Of a stretch of DNA of 23,204 nucleotides, positions 15,720 to 23,172 are shown in pieces. Source of the stretch: GCA-2688775 sp964524225. GTDB lineage: Archaea > Nanobdellota > Nanobdellia > Woesearchaeales > GW2011-AR4. A program made the position numbers and the translations under genes. The stretch covers positions 1-23,204 of the forward strand of contig CAZGEW010000011.1 of assembly GCA_964524225.1 (NCBI GenBank). The letters are read 5' to 3'. The notes beneath the pieces are model-generated. The model saw nothing but the letters and a program-made list of their open reading frames with translations, ran no database searches and was not told where the DNA came from. Numbering within the stretch: position 1 is the first letter of the stretch; the number at the start of each line of letters is the position of its first letter.

Positions 15720-16670
15720 ATGACATATTTAGTCAGTTTTGAAAAATGCAATTCTTATAATCAAAAAGAAGTCAATAAATCAATGGTAAAATTAATCAAC
15801 AATCTAGGTGGGATTTCAAAACTTGTAAAGAAAAATCAAAAAGTCCTTATCAAACCAAACATTGTTAAAGGAGTAAAGCCAGAGAACTGTGCAACGACAC
15901 ATCCAATAGTTATTGAGGCGGTAATTAAGATTCTAAGAGAACAAGATTGTGATATCTATGTAAGTGACAATCCTTTTTCTGATGACACAATTAAAGCTAT
16001 GAAGATTTGTGGTATTTATGATGTTTGTAAAAAGCATGATGTAAAAATTGTGGTTTTTGACAAAAAGGTAAATATTTATTACGACAATGGCATTGTTGTC
16101 AAAGAATTTCCTTTAACGCATTATTTTAATGAGATGGATGTTATAATTAATTTGCCAAAATTAAAAACTCACTCACAGCTTTATTTTACAGGCGCTGTAA
16201 AAAATCTCTACAGCATGATGCCAGGCCCTAGAAGAGGATTTTACCACTTAAAATACTCAAATATTGAGTACTTTGCAAATATGCTTCTTGATCTTTATTC
16301 AGTGTTAAGAGAAAAAGTTGTATTGAATATTATGGACGGGGTTTATGGAATGGAAGGAAATGGTCCTTGCGATGGTAATCCAAAATTTGCCGGAATTTTG
16401 GCTGCCTCGAACAATGCTATTGCTTTAGATTACTCAATGTGCAATTTAATTGGTTTAGATGTTGAAAAATTGCCAACAGTTTATTATGCGAGAAAAAGAA
16501 AAGAATTTTTGTTCAATCCAAGTAACATAAAAATAGTTGGAGAAAAAATCAACAATATAAAGATAGAGCCATTTAAGGAAGCGGAATACCACACTCTAAA
16601 CTTAATGCCAAATTTTGTTAATAACTTCAAAGATTATATAATGATGTACGAACAAGAGTTGGTTTATTGA
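15720..16670 (+). CDS. DUF362-family protein
   Basis: This 316-residue protein belongs to the DUF362 family. Conserved stretches are VLIKPNIVKG near residue 45, ATTHPIVIEAVIKIL, the INLPKLKTHSQLYFTGAVKNLY block (about 145-165) and MDGVYGMEGNGPCDGNPKFAGILAAS (about 205-230). Many relatives carry a C-terminal 4Fe-4S ferredoxin domain; this one does not. The family has no settled biochemical role; redox or cofactor functions have been proposed from the ferredoxin fusions. The ATG starts directly after an AT-rich stretch. The tRNA gene follows 43 nt later with its own promoter. Confidence 0.85.
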   Translation: MTYLVSFEKCNSYNQKEVNKSMVKLINNLGGISKLVKKNQKVLIKPNIVKGVKPENCATTHPIVIEAVIKILREQDCDIYVSDNPFSDDTIKAMKICGIYDVCKKHDVKIVVFDKKVNIYYDNGIVVKEFPLTHYFNEMDVIINLPKLKTHSQLYFTGAVKNLYSMMPGPRRGFYHLKYSNIEYFANMLLDLYSVLREKVVLNIMDGVYGMEGNGPCDGNPKFAGILAASNNAIALDYSMCNLIGLDVEKLPTVYYARKRKEFLFNPSNIKIVGEKINNIKIEPFKEAEYHTLNLMPNFVNNFKDYIMMYEQELVY

Positions 16671-16680
16671 ACTCAACAAC

Positions 16681-16689
16681 TTTTATAAA
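16681..16689 (+). promoter_or_regulatory. TATA box of the tRNA gene
   Basis: ttttataaa is centred about 28 nt before the first tRNA base at 16714, the normal position for an archaeal TATA box. Confidence 0.5.
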
Positions 16690-16751
16690 CAATAGCGGTA
16701 TTTTTTCTGTAAAGGGCTAGTAGCTCAGTTGGATAGAGCGGCAGCCTTCTA

Positions 16752-16762
16752 TTAAAGAAGTT
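16752..16762 (+). other. 11-nt tRNA intron at position 37/38
   Basis: The intron TTAAAGAAGTT follows A37. Exon CTTCT pairs with intron AGAAG, and the 3' site lies in a TTA bulge cut as TT/A, as expected of one half of a bulge-helix-bulge. The 5' side is just a small loop, so this is a relaxed motif. Confidence 0.75.
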
Positions 16763-16784
16763 AGCTGAAGGTCGGGGGTTCGAA

Positions 16785-16817
16785 ATGACGAGCTCCAAAG
16801 CGAGGCTCGCACGCAAC
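16785..16817 (+). other. 33-nt tRNA intron in the T loop (position 59/60)
   Basis: A full bulge-helix-bulge is visible. Exon TTCG faces intron CGCA (three of four pairs). The 3-nt bulges are AAA, cut AA/A at 16784/16785, and ACT, cut AC/T at 16817/16818. The intron's own stem TG(A)CGAGC pairs with GCTCGCA. Splicing restores the canonical TTCGAAT loop. Confidence 0.85.
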
Positions 16818-16858
16818 TCCTCCCTAGCCCGTTTTCAATATGTGCTGAAAAGAAAATC

Positions 16859-16869
16859 TTTATATATAA
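16859..16869 (+). promoter_or_regulatory. TATA box of the ribonucleotide reductase operon
   Basis: The element tttatatataa, with the purine-rich BRE-like agaaaatc before it, predicts transcription starting near 16890. That is inside the first NrdR-like palindrome. Confidence 0.5.
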
Positions 16870-16884
16870 GCTATACTTTAAAAA

Positions 16885-16932
16885 CTACTACATATAGTGT
16901 ATCTAAGTTATCTAACCCACAACATATTGTGT
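16885..16932 (+). promoter_or_regulatory. Two NrdR-box-like palindromes
   Basis: CTACTACATATAGTGT (16885-16900) and CCACAACATATTGTGT (16917-16932) match the bacterial NrdR box acaCwAtATaTwGtgt at 13 and 14 of 16 positions. Their centres are 32 bp apart, about three helical turns, the spacing known for NrdR box pairs. They lie at the predicted transcription start of a ribonucleotide reductase operon, so repression by an NrdR-like ATP-cone protein is the natural reading. Confidence 0.6.
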
Positions 16933-16949
16933 TTTGTCCAGTAGTCAAA

Positions 16950-19900
16950 ATGAAGTTAAATGATAAAATGGAAGTCAAAATTACTAAAATAAAGAAACGT
17001 AATGGCACCATAGTAGGCTTTGAGCAAAGCAAAATAACAAATGCCATTTTTAAGGCTGCAAAGGCTGTTGGTGGCTCTAACAGAGAATTAGCTGAAGATT
17101 TAAGCGACAACGTAGTTGCAGAACTAATAAAAAGAAAAATTGAGCTTCCAAGTGTTGAGGAAGTCCAAGACATAGTTGAAAAAGTCCTTATAGAGAATGG
17201 GCATGCAAAAACTGCTAAAGCTTACATTCTTTATAGGGCCAAAAGGGCAGAATTGCGTCAAGCATCAGACATTGCTTCAAAAGGAAGTGATATCGAAAAG
17301 GCAGTTTTTCTCCAAATGTTTGCGCATAAGAGCAAGTTATCATCACAAATTGGTTATGATAGATTGGAATCGTACAAAAACTTGTTATTTCACTTAAAAG
17401 AGATGCAAACAACAGGGAAGCTACCTGTACATCCAGATTATCTTAACAATAATGAGCTTGCGATAAACATATACCAAAAAAAGTACTTCTTGAAGGATAT
17501 AAATAATAAGCTAATAGAGAAGAAACCAGAGGACGTCTTTGCTAGGATTTCTGCTTTTGTTGCTGCAGTTGAAATTGAGGAAAAACAAAAAGAGTTTGCT
17601 GAGAAATTCTACAAACTAATGTACGATGGCCTGTTTTTACCAGGAGGTAGAGTTATTGCAGGAGCAGGTGACTTGTACAGACTAAAAACACTCGCAAATT
17701 GTTTTGTGTCATTAATAGAGCATGATAACATTGAATCCATTTATAAGACAGCTTATGAATGTGCTCGTACATACTCTTATGGAGGTGGTATAGGGGTTGA
17801 TATATCAGTTCTTAGACCAAAGGATTCTATTGTACACAATGCAGCTGACAGCTCTACAGGCAGTGTCTCATTTATGGAGCTATTCTCTCTGACAACAGGA
17901 CTTATTGGTCAATCTGGAAGAAGAGGCGCTCTAATGCTTACAATTGATGTAAAGCACCCCGATAGCCCATTGTTTGTTAATGTAAAAAAGATTCCAAATT
18001 GGATAACTAACCAGATTGTTCAGCAATGCAAATGGGCCGGACTTTTCAATGAAATACAATTGAGGGAAATACAACGCCAAGTTAGAGAGAACATACAAGT
18101 AAGATTTGCTAACATAAGCCTGAAAATTTCAGACGAGTTTATGCAAGCTGTTGAGGAATACAAGACATATGGAGCAAATAAAATTTTAGTTTATGAGAAA
18201 GATAAGTCAGTATCAGGTTTAGGAATAAGCCAAAGTGGCACAGTTCATTACTCTTTTGGGATTCCATCAAAGCCTATTGAGCGCTATAATTTACTAGCAT
18301 CATTTGACAATATTGCTGAACTTAACAGATTTCTACTCAAGCATAGTGCAGAGCAGTTGAATGAGGAGCAATTAAAGAATCAGAGCTTAAGGGACATGTT
18401 TGGCGACTTAACTATATCACATAATAGCGATGATACAGAGCTAGCTGTTAGATATGCAGGAGATTTCATGCTTTACTTTAACTCTCCTGAAACAGGAGAA
18501 ATCAAGCACTTGATTAATGCAAATGAATTATGGAATTCATTCATAGAAGGGAACTATCATACTGCAGAGCCTGGGCTTATTTTCTGGTCAACGATGAGCA
18601 AATACTCTCCATCCAACTATGTTGGCAGACCTATATCAAGTACCAATCCTTGTGCTGAGGTACCTCTTGAAGAGGGAGGAGCTTGTAACTTAGGCTCAAT
18701 CAATCTTTCGAGATTTGTGATTGACGGCTATACAAAAGATGCAAGAATAGATTGGCTAAGATTAAAGGAAGCAACAATGCTTGCTGTTCGCTTCCTAGAT
18801 AATGTTGTTACATGGAATGAAGTGCTAAATCCACTTGAAAAGCAGCGCAAGGCAGCTTATGAAACAAGAAGACTAGGTTTAGGTATAATGGGTATAGCTG
18901 ATATGCTTAATCAATTAGGCATAGGTTATGACAGTAATGAAGCAATCGAAATTTTAGGAAAAATAGCTCGCTTATTTGCTAACTCAGTGTATGCAGCTTC
19001 TGCTTATCTTGCTGAAGAAAAGGGCAAATCTCCAATTTTTGAATATGAGACCTATAGCAGAGGACCGTTCTTTAAAGAGGTTCTAGAGCCAGAAACCAAA
19101 GAGTTAATTAGAAGTAAAGGGTTGCGCAATATAGCTCTTTTATCCATAGCTCCTACAGGCACAATCTCAAGCATAGTTCTTGGATATGTGTTAGGAGACA
19201 AAAATTTCATTGGTGTGAGCGGTGGTATAGAGCCAATTTTTGCATTGTACTACACAAGACGCTCAGAAAGCTTTGGCAACCAGATATTTAAGGTTTTTCA
19301 TTCAACTATTGATGCCTATATCAAAAAATATGGATTGGATAAAAAAGTACAGAATAGCAGAGACATTAATGAGCTCAAGCATGTACTTCCAGCTTATTTT
19401 TTTAGAACAGCACACTTCATTGAGCCAAGCAAAAGGATTTTGATTCAAGGTTTGTGGCAAAAATATATCGATCATAGTATCTCATCTACAGTAAATTTAC
19501 CACAGGACATAGAACCAGAAGTAATATCAAACATATACTTTGAGGCATGGCGAAATGGCTTGAAGGGGTTAACTGTTTATAGAGAAGGCTCTAGGTATCC
19601 AATACTAAGTACAGAAGGAAAGCTTTCAGAATTTGATATGATAAAAGATAAGAGCTTCATTATACAGTTAGATGACGGTACAGAGCTTGAAAAGAAAGGA
19701 GATGACACAATGTCATTACCTAACAATAGATTAACAACAGTATATCATACATTAAAAAATAATATGCTTCATAAAGAAGGAGAGGTATATAAATTAGGCT
19801 TGATTATTGAGAGCGCTGCTAATGGCAGAACAACTTTTGTAGCTACTCAAGATATTGAGTTAAGTGAATGTCCTATTTGTAAAAATAAAACTCTTAAAAT

Positions 19901-19961
19901 AGAGAATGGGTGTAGCTCATGTATTGATGAAAATTGTGGATATGGGGAGTGTGGTGTATAG
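16950..19961 (+). CDS. nrdJ: Adenosylcobalamin-dependent (class II) ribonucleotide reductase
   Basis: It reduces ribonucleotides to deoxyribonucleotides using a B12-derived radical (EC 1.17.4.1). Residues 8-95 are an ATP-cone (KKRNGTIVGFEQSKI), the allosteric dATP/ATP site. The 10-stranded barrel has Cys251 (LANCFVS) and Cys579 (GACNLGS) as the redox pair, the radical Cys568 in NPCAEVPL with Asn566 and Glu570, and the phosphate-binding IAPTGTISS. A family-atypical insertion of about 110 residues lies between about 400 and 515. The C terminus has a Cys-rich end (CPICKNK...CSSCIDENCGYGEC). The ATG at 16950 is chosen because frames extending further upstream run into the tRNA; ATG 16968 is an alternative. 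It is 1003 residues long. Confidence 0.95.
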   Translation: MKLNDKMEVKITKIKKRNGTIVGFEQSKITNAIFKAAKAVGGSNRELAEDLSDNVVAELIKRKIELPSVEEVQDIVEKVLIENGHAKTAKAYILYRAKRAELRQASDIASKGSDIEKAVFLQMFAHKSKLSSQIGYDRLESYKNLLFHLKEMQTTGKLPVHPDYLNNNELAINIYQKKYFLKDINNKLIEKKPEDVFARISAFVAAVEIEEKQKEFAEKFYKLMYDGLFLPGGRVIAGAGDLYRLKTLANCFVSLIEHDNIESIYKTAYECARTYSYGGGIGVDISVLRPKDSIVHNAADSSTGSVSFMELFSLTTGLIGQSGRRGALMLTIDVKHPDSPLFVNVKKIPNWITNQIVQQCKWAGLFNEIQLREIQRQVRENIQVRFANISLKISDEFMQAVEEYKTYGANKILVYEKDKSVSGLGISQSGTVHYSFGIPSKPIERYNLLASFDNIAELNRFLLKHSAEQLNEEQLKNQSLRDMFGDLTISHNSDDTELAVRYAGDFMLYFNSPETGEIKHLINANELWNSFIEGNYHTAEPGLIFWSTMSKYSPSNYVGRPISSTNPCAEVPLEEGGACNLGSINLSRFVIDGYTKDARIDWLRLKEATMLAVRFLDNVVTWNEVLNPLEKQRKAAYETRRLGLGIMGIADMLNQLGIGYDSNEAIEILGKIARLFANSVYAASAYLAEEKGKSPIFEYETYSRGPFFKEVLEPETKELIRSKGLRNIALLSIAPTGTISSIVLGYVLGDKNFIGVSGGIEPIFALYYTRRSESFGNQIFKVFHSTIDAYIKKYGLDKKVQNSRDINELKHVLPAYFFRTAHFIEPSKRILIQGLWQKYIDHSISSTVNLPQDIEPEVISNIYFEAWRNGLKGLTVYREGSRYPILSTEGKLSEFDMIKDKSFIIQLDDGTELEKKGDDTMSLPNNRLTTVYHTLKNNMLHKEGEVYKLGLIIESAANGRTTFVATQDIELSECPICKNKTLKIENGCSSCIDENCGYGECGV

Positions 19962-20083
19962 TGGTAGGCATAACTTCAAGTGACAAACCAAAATTGAAGA
20001 ATTGCCCAGAATGTGGTGCAGTCTTGGAAGAAAAGGAAGGCTGCTATAATTGCCCTAGCTGTGGCTGGGGTATTTGTATGTAA
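19961..20083 (+). CDS. 40-residue zinc-ribbon protein, detached ribonucleotide reductase tail
   Basis: A GTG start shares one base with the reductase stop codon. The product reads NCPECGAVLEEKEGCYNCPSCGWGIC, a zinc-ribbon arrangement nearly identical in pattern to the C-terminal tail of class II ribonucleotide reductases, which carries electrons from thioredoxin to the active site. The upstream reductase already ends in a divergent Cys-rich segment of its own, so the pair looks like a duplicated or split tail. Translational coupling with the reductase is likely. Without homologue comparison a stand-alone zinc-ribbon protein remains possible. Confidence 0.7.
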   Translation: MVGITSSDKPKLKNCPECGAVLEEKEGCYNCPSCGWGICM

Positions 20084-20097
20084 TCTTTTAATTCTAG

Positions 20098-20706
20098 ATG
20101 GTTACGAGAATAAAAACACCTATCATTGTAGAAGGTGAAGACGGCAAAGAAAAATTGGGATTAGTGCATGTTTACACAGGTGACGGCAAAGGAAAAACAA
20201 CTGCATCTTTAGGATTAGCCTTAAGAGCAATAGGCAACAATCTAAAAGTCCATATGATTCAATTTCTTAAGAGTGGTTTTACTGGTGAACTGTATAGCTC
20301 AAAAAAATTAGGGTTTACAATTGAGCAGTTTGGTGTTGATTCTTTGAGGGAAAAACAAAAAAGGCTTTCTGGATTTACTGATAAGACTGGCAGATTTGTG
20401 TTCCAACCTGATATAGAAGAGAAAGATGCAGCAATCCAGGCTTTGGAGCATGCCAAGAAAATCATTGAAAGTAAGGAGTATGACTTGGTTATATTGGACG
20501 AGATAAATTGCGCTTTGGATAAAGGTTTGATACCATTAGAAGATGTTTTAGGTTTAATTAAAAACCATGGTAATGTAGAGCTAGTACTTACCGGAAGAGA
20601 CGCTCCTAAAGAATTAATTGAGGTTGCTGACTATGTTTCTGTTGTGAATAGGGTCAAACATCCATGGCAGAAAGGGATAAAAGCTAGAAGAGGTATTGAG
20701 TATTAA
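20098..20706 (+). CDS. cobO: Cob(I)yrinic acid a,c-diamide / cob(I)alamin adenosyltransferase
   Basis: This CobA/CobO/BtuR-family enzyme transfers the adenosyl group of ATP to reduced corrinoid, forming adenosylcobalamin (EC 2.5.1.17). The 202-residue protein has the P-loop GDGKGKTT (28-35), the QFLKSGFTGE corrinoid-side motif, Asp134-Glu135 in VILDEINCAL and a C-terminal LTGRDAPKELIEVADYVS. It begins 14 nt after the zinc-ribbon gene on the same strand and makes the cofactor that the adjacent reductase uses. No other cobalamin biosynthesis gene is in the window, so salvage of imported corrinoid is the likely source. It is convergent with the flavin reductase gene. Confidence 0.95.
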   Translation: MVTRIKTPIIVEGEDGKEKLGLVHVYTGDGKGKTTASLGLALRAIGNNLKVHMIQFLKSGFTGELYSSKKLGFTIEQFGVDSLREKQKRLSGFTDKTGRFVFQPDIEEKDAAIQALEHAKKIIESKEYDLVILDEINCALDKGLIPLEDVLGLIKNHGNVELVLTGRDAPKELIEVADYVSVVNRVKHPWQKGIKARRGIEY

Positions 20707-20719
20707 AGTAAGGAGTATA

Positions 20720-21283
20720 TTATTTTTTATGCCTCATGATAATGTTGCTTATCCTTTCTAATTCTTGCTGTGGTGGCTTTGCAATATTTTCACCTATTTT
20801 CCAATATTTTACTTTATGATAAACAATTGGTTCTTTATTTTTATTAATAGAAGCTTCAACAACCTCACCAACAAACATTACATGATCACCCAATGGCACT
20901 TCTTTAAATAGCTTACATTCTATATTTACAACTGCTCCTTCAACCATCAATACATTTATTTTCTTTGCTTTATAAAACTTAAAACCAAGTTCTTTTAAAG
21001 CTTCTATCTTATCAACTTCTTTCCCTGTGTTGCCACCAGCGAGACTTGCCATGACATTCTGATTAGTTGCAGATAAGTTGACTCCAAACTCTTTACTCTT
21101 TCTGATGTTTTCAGCAGTAGCTTTATTATGGCCTATGCAAACTGCAACTAGTCCAGGACTATAAGAAACGTGATGAGTCCATTCACACGCCATTATATTA
21201 TTTCCATAAGGACCATTACTAGTTATTAATCCTACATTTGTTACGAATTGGACAGTTTTTTCATCTCCCCATGGTAAATCCAT
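20720..21283 (-). CDS. Flavin reductase-like FMN-binding protein
   Basis: The protein is a 187-residue split-barrel flavoprotein of the DIM6/NTAB (flavin reductase-like) family, which uses NAD(P)H to reduce bound flavin. The N-terminal LITSNGPYGNNIMACEWTHHVSYSPGLVAVCIG and the FGVNLSATNQNVM stretch are typical of the flavin pocket. The fold closes with DHVMFVGEVVEAS and VYHKVKYWKIG. The ATG at 21283 is chosen because a Shine-Dalgarno GGAGGT (complement of 21291-21296) lies 7 nt before it; a GTG at 21292 is unlikely. Palindromes between this gene and the PadR-type gene suggest control by that regulator. Electron acceptor is unknown. Confidence 0.87.
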   Translation of the reverse strand: MDLPWGDEKTVQFVTNVGLITSNGPYGNNIMACEWTHHVSYSPGLVAVCIGHNKATAENIRKSKEFGVNLSATNQNVMASLAGGNTGKEVDKIEALKELGFKFYKAKKINVLMVEGAVVNIECKLFKEVPLGDHVMFVGEVVEASINKNKEPIVYHKVKYWKIGENIAKPPQQELERISNIIMRHKK

Positions 21284-21303
21284 TTTAAACACCTCCTCAA
21301 GTC

Positions 21304-21363
21304 ATATCGTGTATGCGATATTAGAAAATTAGCTTATATTTAAATATATCGGTTGTACGATAT
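21304..21363. promoter_or_regulatory. Two palindromic operators in the divergent promoter
   Basis: ATATCG-N6-CGATAT occurs at 21304-21321 and again at 21346-21363, with centres 42 bp apart, four helical turns. A shared TATA-rich segment lies between them (about 21333-21347). The second copy extends one AT step further on each side. Such twin sites fit a dimeric regulator acting on both genes, most simply the PadR-type protein encoded to the right. Confidence 0.7.
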
Positions 21364-21416
21364 ATATATCACAAATGATAAAAAATTATAAATACATACT
21401 ATTATTATTTAAAAAT

Positions 21417-21758
21417 ATGAGAGATTGCTGTGACATGCGTGGATTTCTTAGTTTCATAGTTCTACGACTTATAAGCAAAAAGAATATGTCAGGAGAAGAA
21501 ATAAGACAGGAGTTAGAAAAAAGAAAAGGGAATAAACCAAGTCCTGGAACAATATATCCTGTGTTAAAAGCATTAAATGAAAGTGGATTTATTGATGAGA
21601 TTCCCACCAAAGGGAAAATAAAAAAATATAAGTTAACTAAAAAAGGTAGGAAAGAGCTCGATATAGCAACACGAAAATTCTGCGAAATATTTTATGATAT
21701 GAAAAAAGAGCTAGGAAAATACTGTTTAGAACAAATAAGGTTTAAATTAATATACTAA
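21417..21758 (+). CDS. PadR-family transcriptional regulator
   Basis: This 113-residue winged-helix regulator of the PadR type binds DNA as a dimer. The family hallmarks are RDCCDMRGFLSFIVLRLISKKNMSGEEI in the first helices, KPSPGTIYPVLKALNESGFI in the recognition helix and wing entry, and KYKLTKKGRKEL in the wing. A C-terminal amphipathic helix mediates dimerisation. The ATG at 21417 matches the usual family start; an in-frame ATG at 21375 would add a hydrophobic 14-residue leader. It diverges from the flavin reductase gene across twin palindromes, which suggests autoregulation and control of that neighbour. Its effector is unknown. Confidence 0.88.
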   Translation: MRDCCDMRGFLSFIVLRLISKKNMSGEEIRQELEKRKGNKPSPGTIYPVLKALNESGFIDEIPTKGKIKKYKLTKKGRKELDIATRKFCEIFYDMKKELGKYCLEQIRFKLIY

Positions 21759-21770
21759 TTCCTGTTTTGC

Positions 21771-22427
21771 ATGACAAAATACAAGCTTGTTTGCTTTGAT
21801 GTTGATGGAACCTTAATAGATAACGTGACATTCTCGTGGCAGATATTTCACGATTACTTTCAAACAGATAAGCATAGAAGAGAAGATGCTAAAAACAAGT
21901 TTTTTAGTGGCAAGATTAGCTATTCGGAATGGGCAGAGCATGACATAAATTTGTGGAGGGAAAAGAATGCAAAAAAAGAGGATTTCTTTAAAGCTATGAG
22001 TCATTTAAAGCTCATGAATGGAGCATTAGGGACATTACAGGAACTAAAAAAAAGAGGTTTAAAGCTTGCTATAATTTCAGGCTCATTAAATATTATTCTT
22101 GAAAGATTTATTCCAAACTATGATGAAATTTTTGATGATGTTTTTATCAGCAAGATTTATTTTGATAAGAATGGTGAAATAAGTAAAGTAAGAGCAACTG
22201 AATTTGATATGGATGCAAAAGCATTAGCACTTAAAGAAATAGCCGAAAAGGAAAAAATAAGTTTAAAGCAATGTGTTTTTGTCGGTGATTATTTAAATGA
22301 TAAAAAGATTATGCAAGAAGCCGGCTTAGGAATAGCATTTAACTGTAAATACAAAGAATTAAAAAAAATTGCAGACGTTGTTATAGATAAAAAAGATTTA
22401 AGGGAGATTTTAAGATATGTTTTATAG
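21771..22427 (+). CDS. HAD-family phosphatase, SerB-like
   Basis: This 218-residue haloacid-dehalogenase phosphatase has motif I CFDVDGTLID (Asp10, Asp12), motif II AIISGSLNIIL, and motif IV VFVGDYLNDKKIM near the C terminus, with a Lys (motif III region) before it. A helical cap lies between residues 20 and 85. The layout resembles phosphoserine phosphatase-like HAD enzymes; the substrate cannot be read from sequence alone. It starts 12 nt after the regulator stop on the same strand and is convergent with the CoA-pathway gene. Confidence 0.88.
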   Translation: MTKYKLVCFDVDGTLIDNVTFSWQIFHDYFQTDKHRREDAKNKFFSGKISYSEWAEHDINLWREKNAKKEDFFKAMSHLKLMNGALGTLQELKKRGLKLAIISGSLNIILERFIPNYDEIFDDVFISKIYFDKNGEISKVRATEFDMDAKALALKEIAEKEKISLKQCVFVGDYLNDKKIMQEAGLGIAFNCKYKELKKIADVVIDKKDLREILRYVL

Positions 22428-22437
22428 TTTTTGATTT

Positions 22438-23172
22438 TTAAAAAGAACTTTTGATAGTCTTTAGCGCTTCTTCCAACATCTCTTTATTATTGTAATACTT
22501 TATAATTCTCTTTAATTTTTTCTTATCATACTTTTTAAATTTTTTAATTTTTTCTATCAGTAAAGGCAATGCCCTGATTATATTATCAACAATTGTTATT
22601 GTTGCCTTTTGCGCACTTCTTGACATTGGATTCAAATCAACAGTAATTACTTTTTTACCATTTTTGATTAATGCTTCTGTTCTGTCGCCATCTTCTAATG
22701 GAACAAATACAACATCTGCTTTTAAAATTCCATTTGGGTTTACGAACTTCCTGTTTGATTCAAGAAATTTTAACTTGAATTTTCTATTTGGTAATAAAAC
22801 ATTTATTGCTCCATTTTTTTCTAAATATCTTTTTATCTTTTTTTCTCTTTCTTTAGAAGCATGAAAAATATTAACTTCTAATGGAGCAGGTATTTCCTTT
22901 GATAACTGAACTAACTCTTTTGGAGCTAAAACAGCAGCATTTCCATTAACAGAAATCACAGGAGGCTTTGTAAGCAATAATAAAGAAGCTGCAGCTTCTA
23001 TCGATTTTTTTGCAAATTCATTTGTTTTTTCTCCAACTAAATAATCAAAAGCTTCTCCTCTTCCGTGTGCTATCAATCCATCTAGAGATGTTATTCCTCC
23101 CTTTACACCTTTCACTATTAACTCTCTTGTTTTTAATGATGCATATCTTGGATGAGATGTCGGTATTTGCAT
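22438..23172 (-). CDS. 4-phosphopantoate--beta-alanine ligase (archaeal phosphopantothenate synthetase)
   Basis: This enzyme joins 4-phosphopantoate to beta-alanine with ATP (EC 6.3.2.36), the archaeal route to phosphopantothenate in CoA synthesis. The 244-residue protein has the family's highly conserved N terminus (IPTSHPRYASLKTRELIVKG), GGITSLDGLIAHGRGEAFDYL, SVNGNAAVLAPKELVQLS, a central VFVPLEDGDRTEALIKNGK and VITVDLNPMSRSAQKATITIVDN. The C-terminal 35 residues are Lys-rich. Length and motifs indicate an intact enzyme. Its companion pantoate kinase is not in the window. Confidence 0.94.
   Translation of the reverse strand: MQIPTSHPRYASLKTRELIVKGVKGGITSLDGLIAHGRGEAFDYLVGEKTNEFAKKSIEAAASLLLLTKPPVISVNGNAAVLAPKELVQLSKEIPAPLEVNIFHASKEREKKIKRYLEKNGAINVLLPNRKFKLKFLESNRKFVNPNGILKADVVFVPLEDGDRTEALIKNGKKVITVDLNPMSRSAQKATITIVDNIIRALPLLIEKIKKFKKYDKKKLKRIIKYYNNKEMLEEALKTIKSSF

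Larger units (their letters stand above)
16714..16831 (+). tRNA. tRNA-Arg(UCU) with two introns
   Basis: After removing two introns the sequence is a complete tRNA. The acceptor is GGGCTAG/CTAGCCC, the D arm GCTC-AGTTGGATA-GAGC, the anticodon loop CTTCTAA with anticodon UCU (16748-16750), the variable loop AGGTC, and the T arm GGGGG-TTCGAAT-CCTCC. Discriminator G is at 16831 and CCA is not encoded. Intron 1 (16752-16762) is at the canonical 37/38 site; intron 2 (16785-16817) is at 59/60 in the T loop. One odd point is a G27-A43 mismatch at the base of the anticodon stem. UCU reads AGA, the arginine codon most used in this AT-rich DNA. Confidence 0.9.

Noticed and set aside
16785..16949. Upstream extension of the ribonucleotide reductase reading frame
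   Set aside because: It begins inside the tRNA T-loop intron and crosses the reductase TATA box and the NrdR-like sites; its residues do not resemble the family. The ATG at 16950 is the first sensible start.
18150..18500. An intein in the ribonucleotide reductase
   Set aside because: Class II reductases often carry inteins, but this insertion lacks a starting Cys/Ser block A, the block B His and a terminal HN motif.
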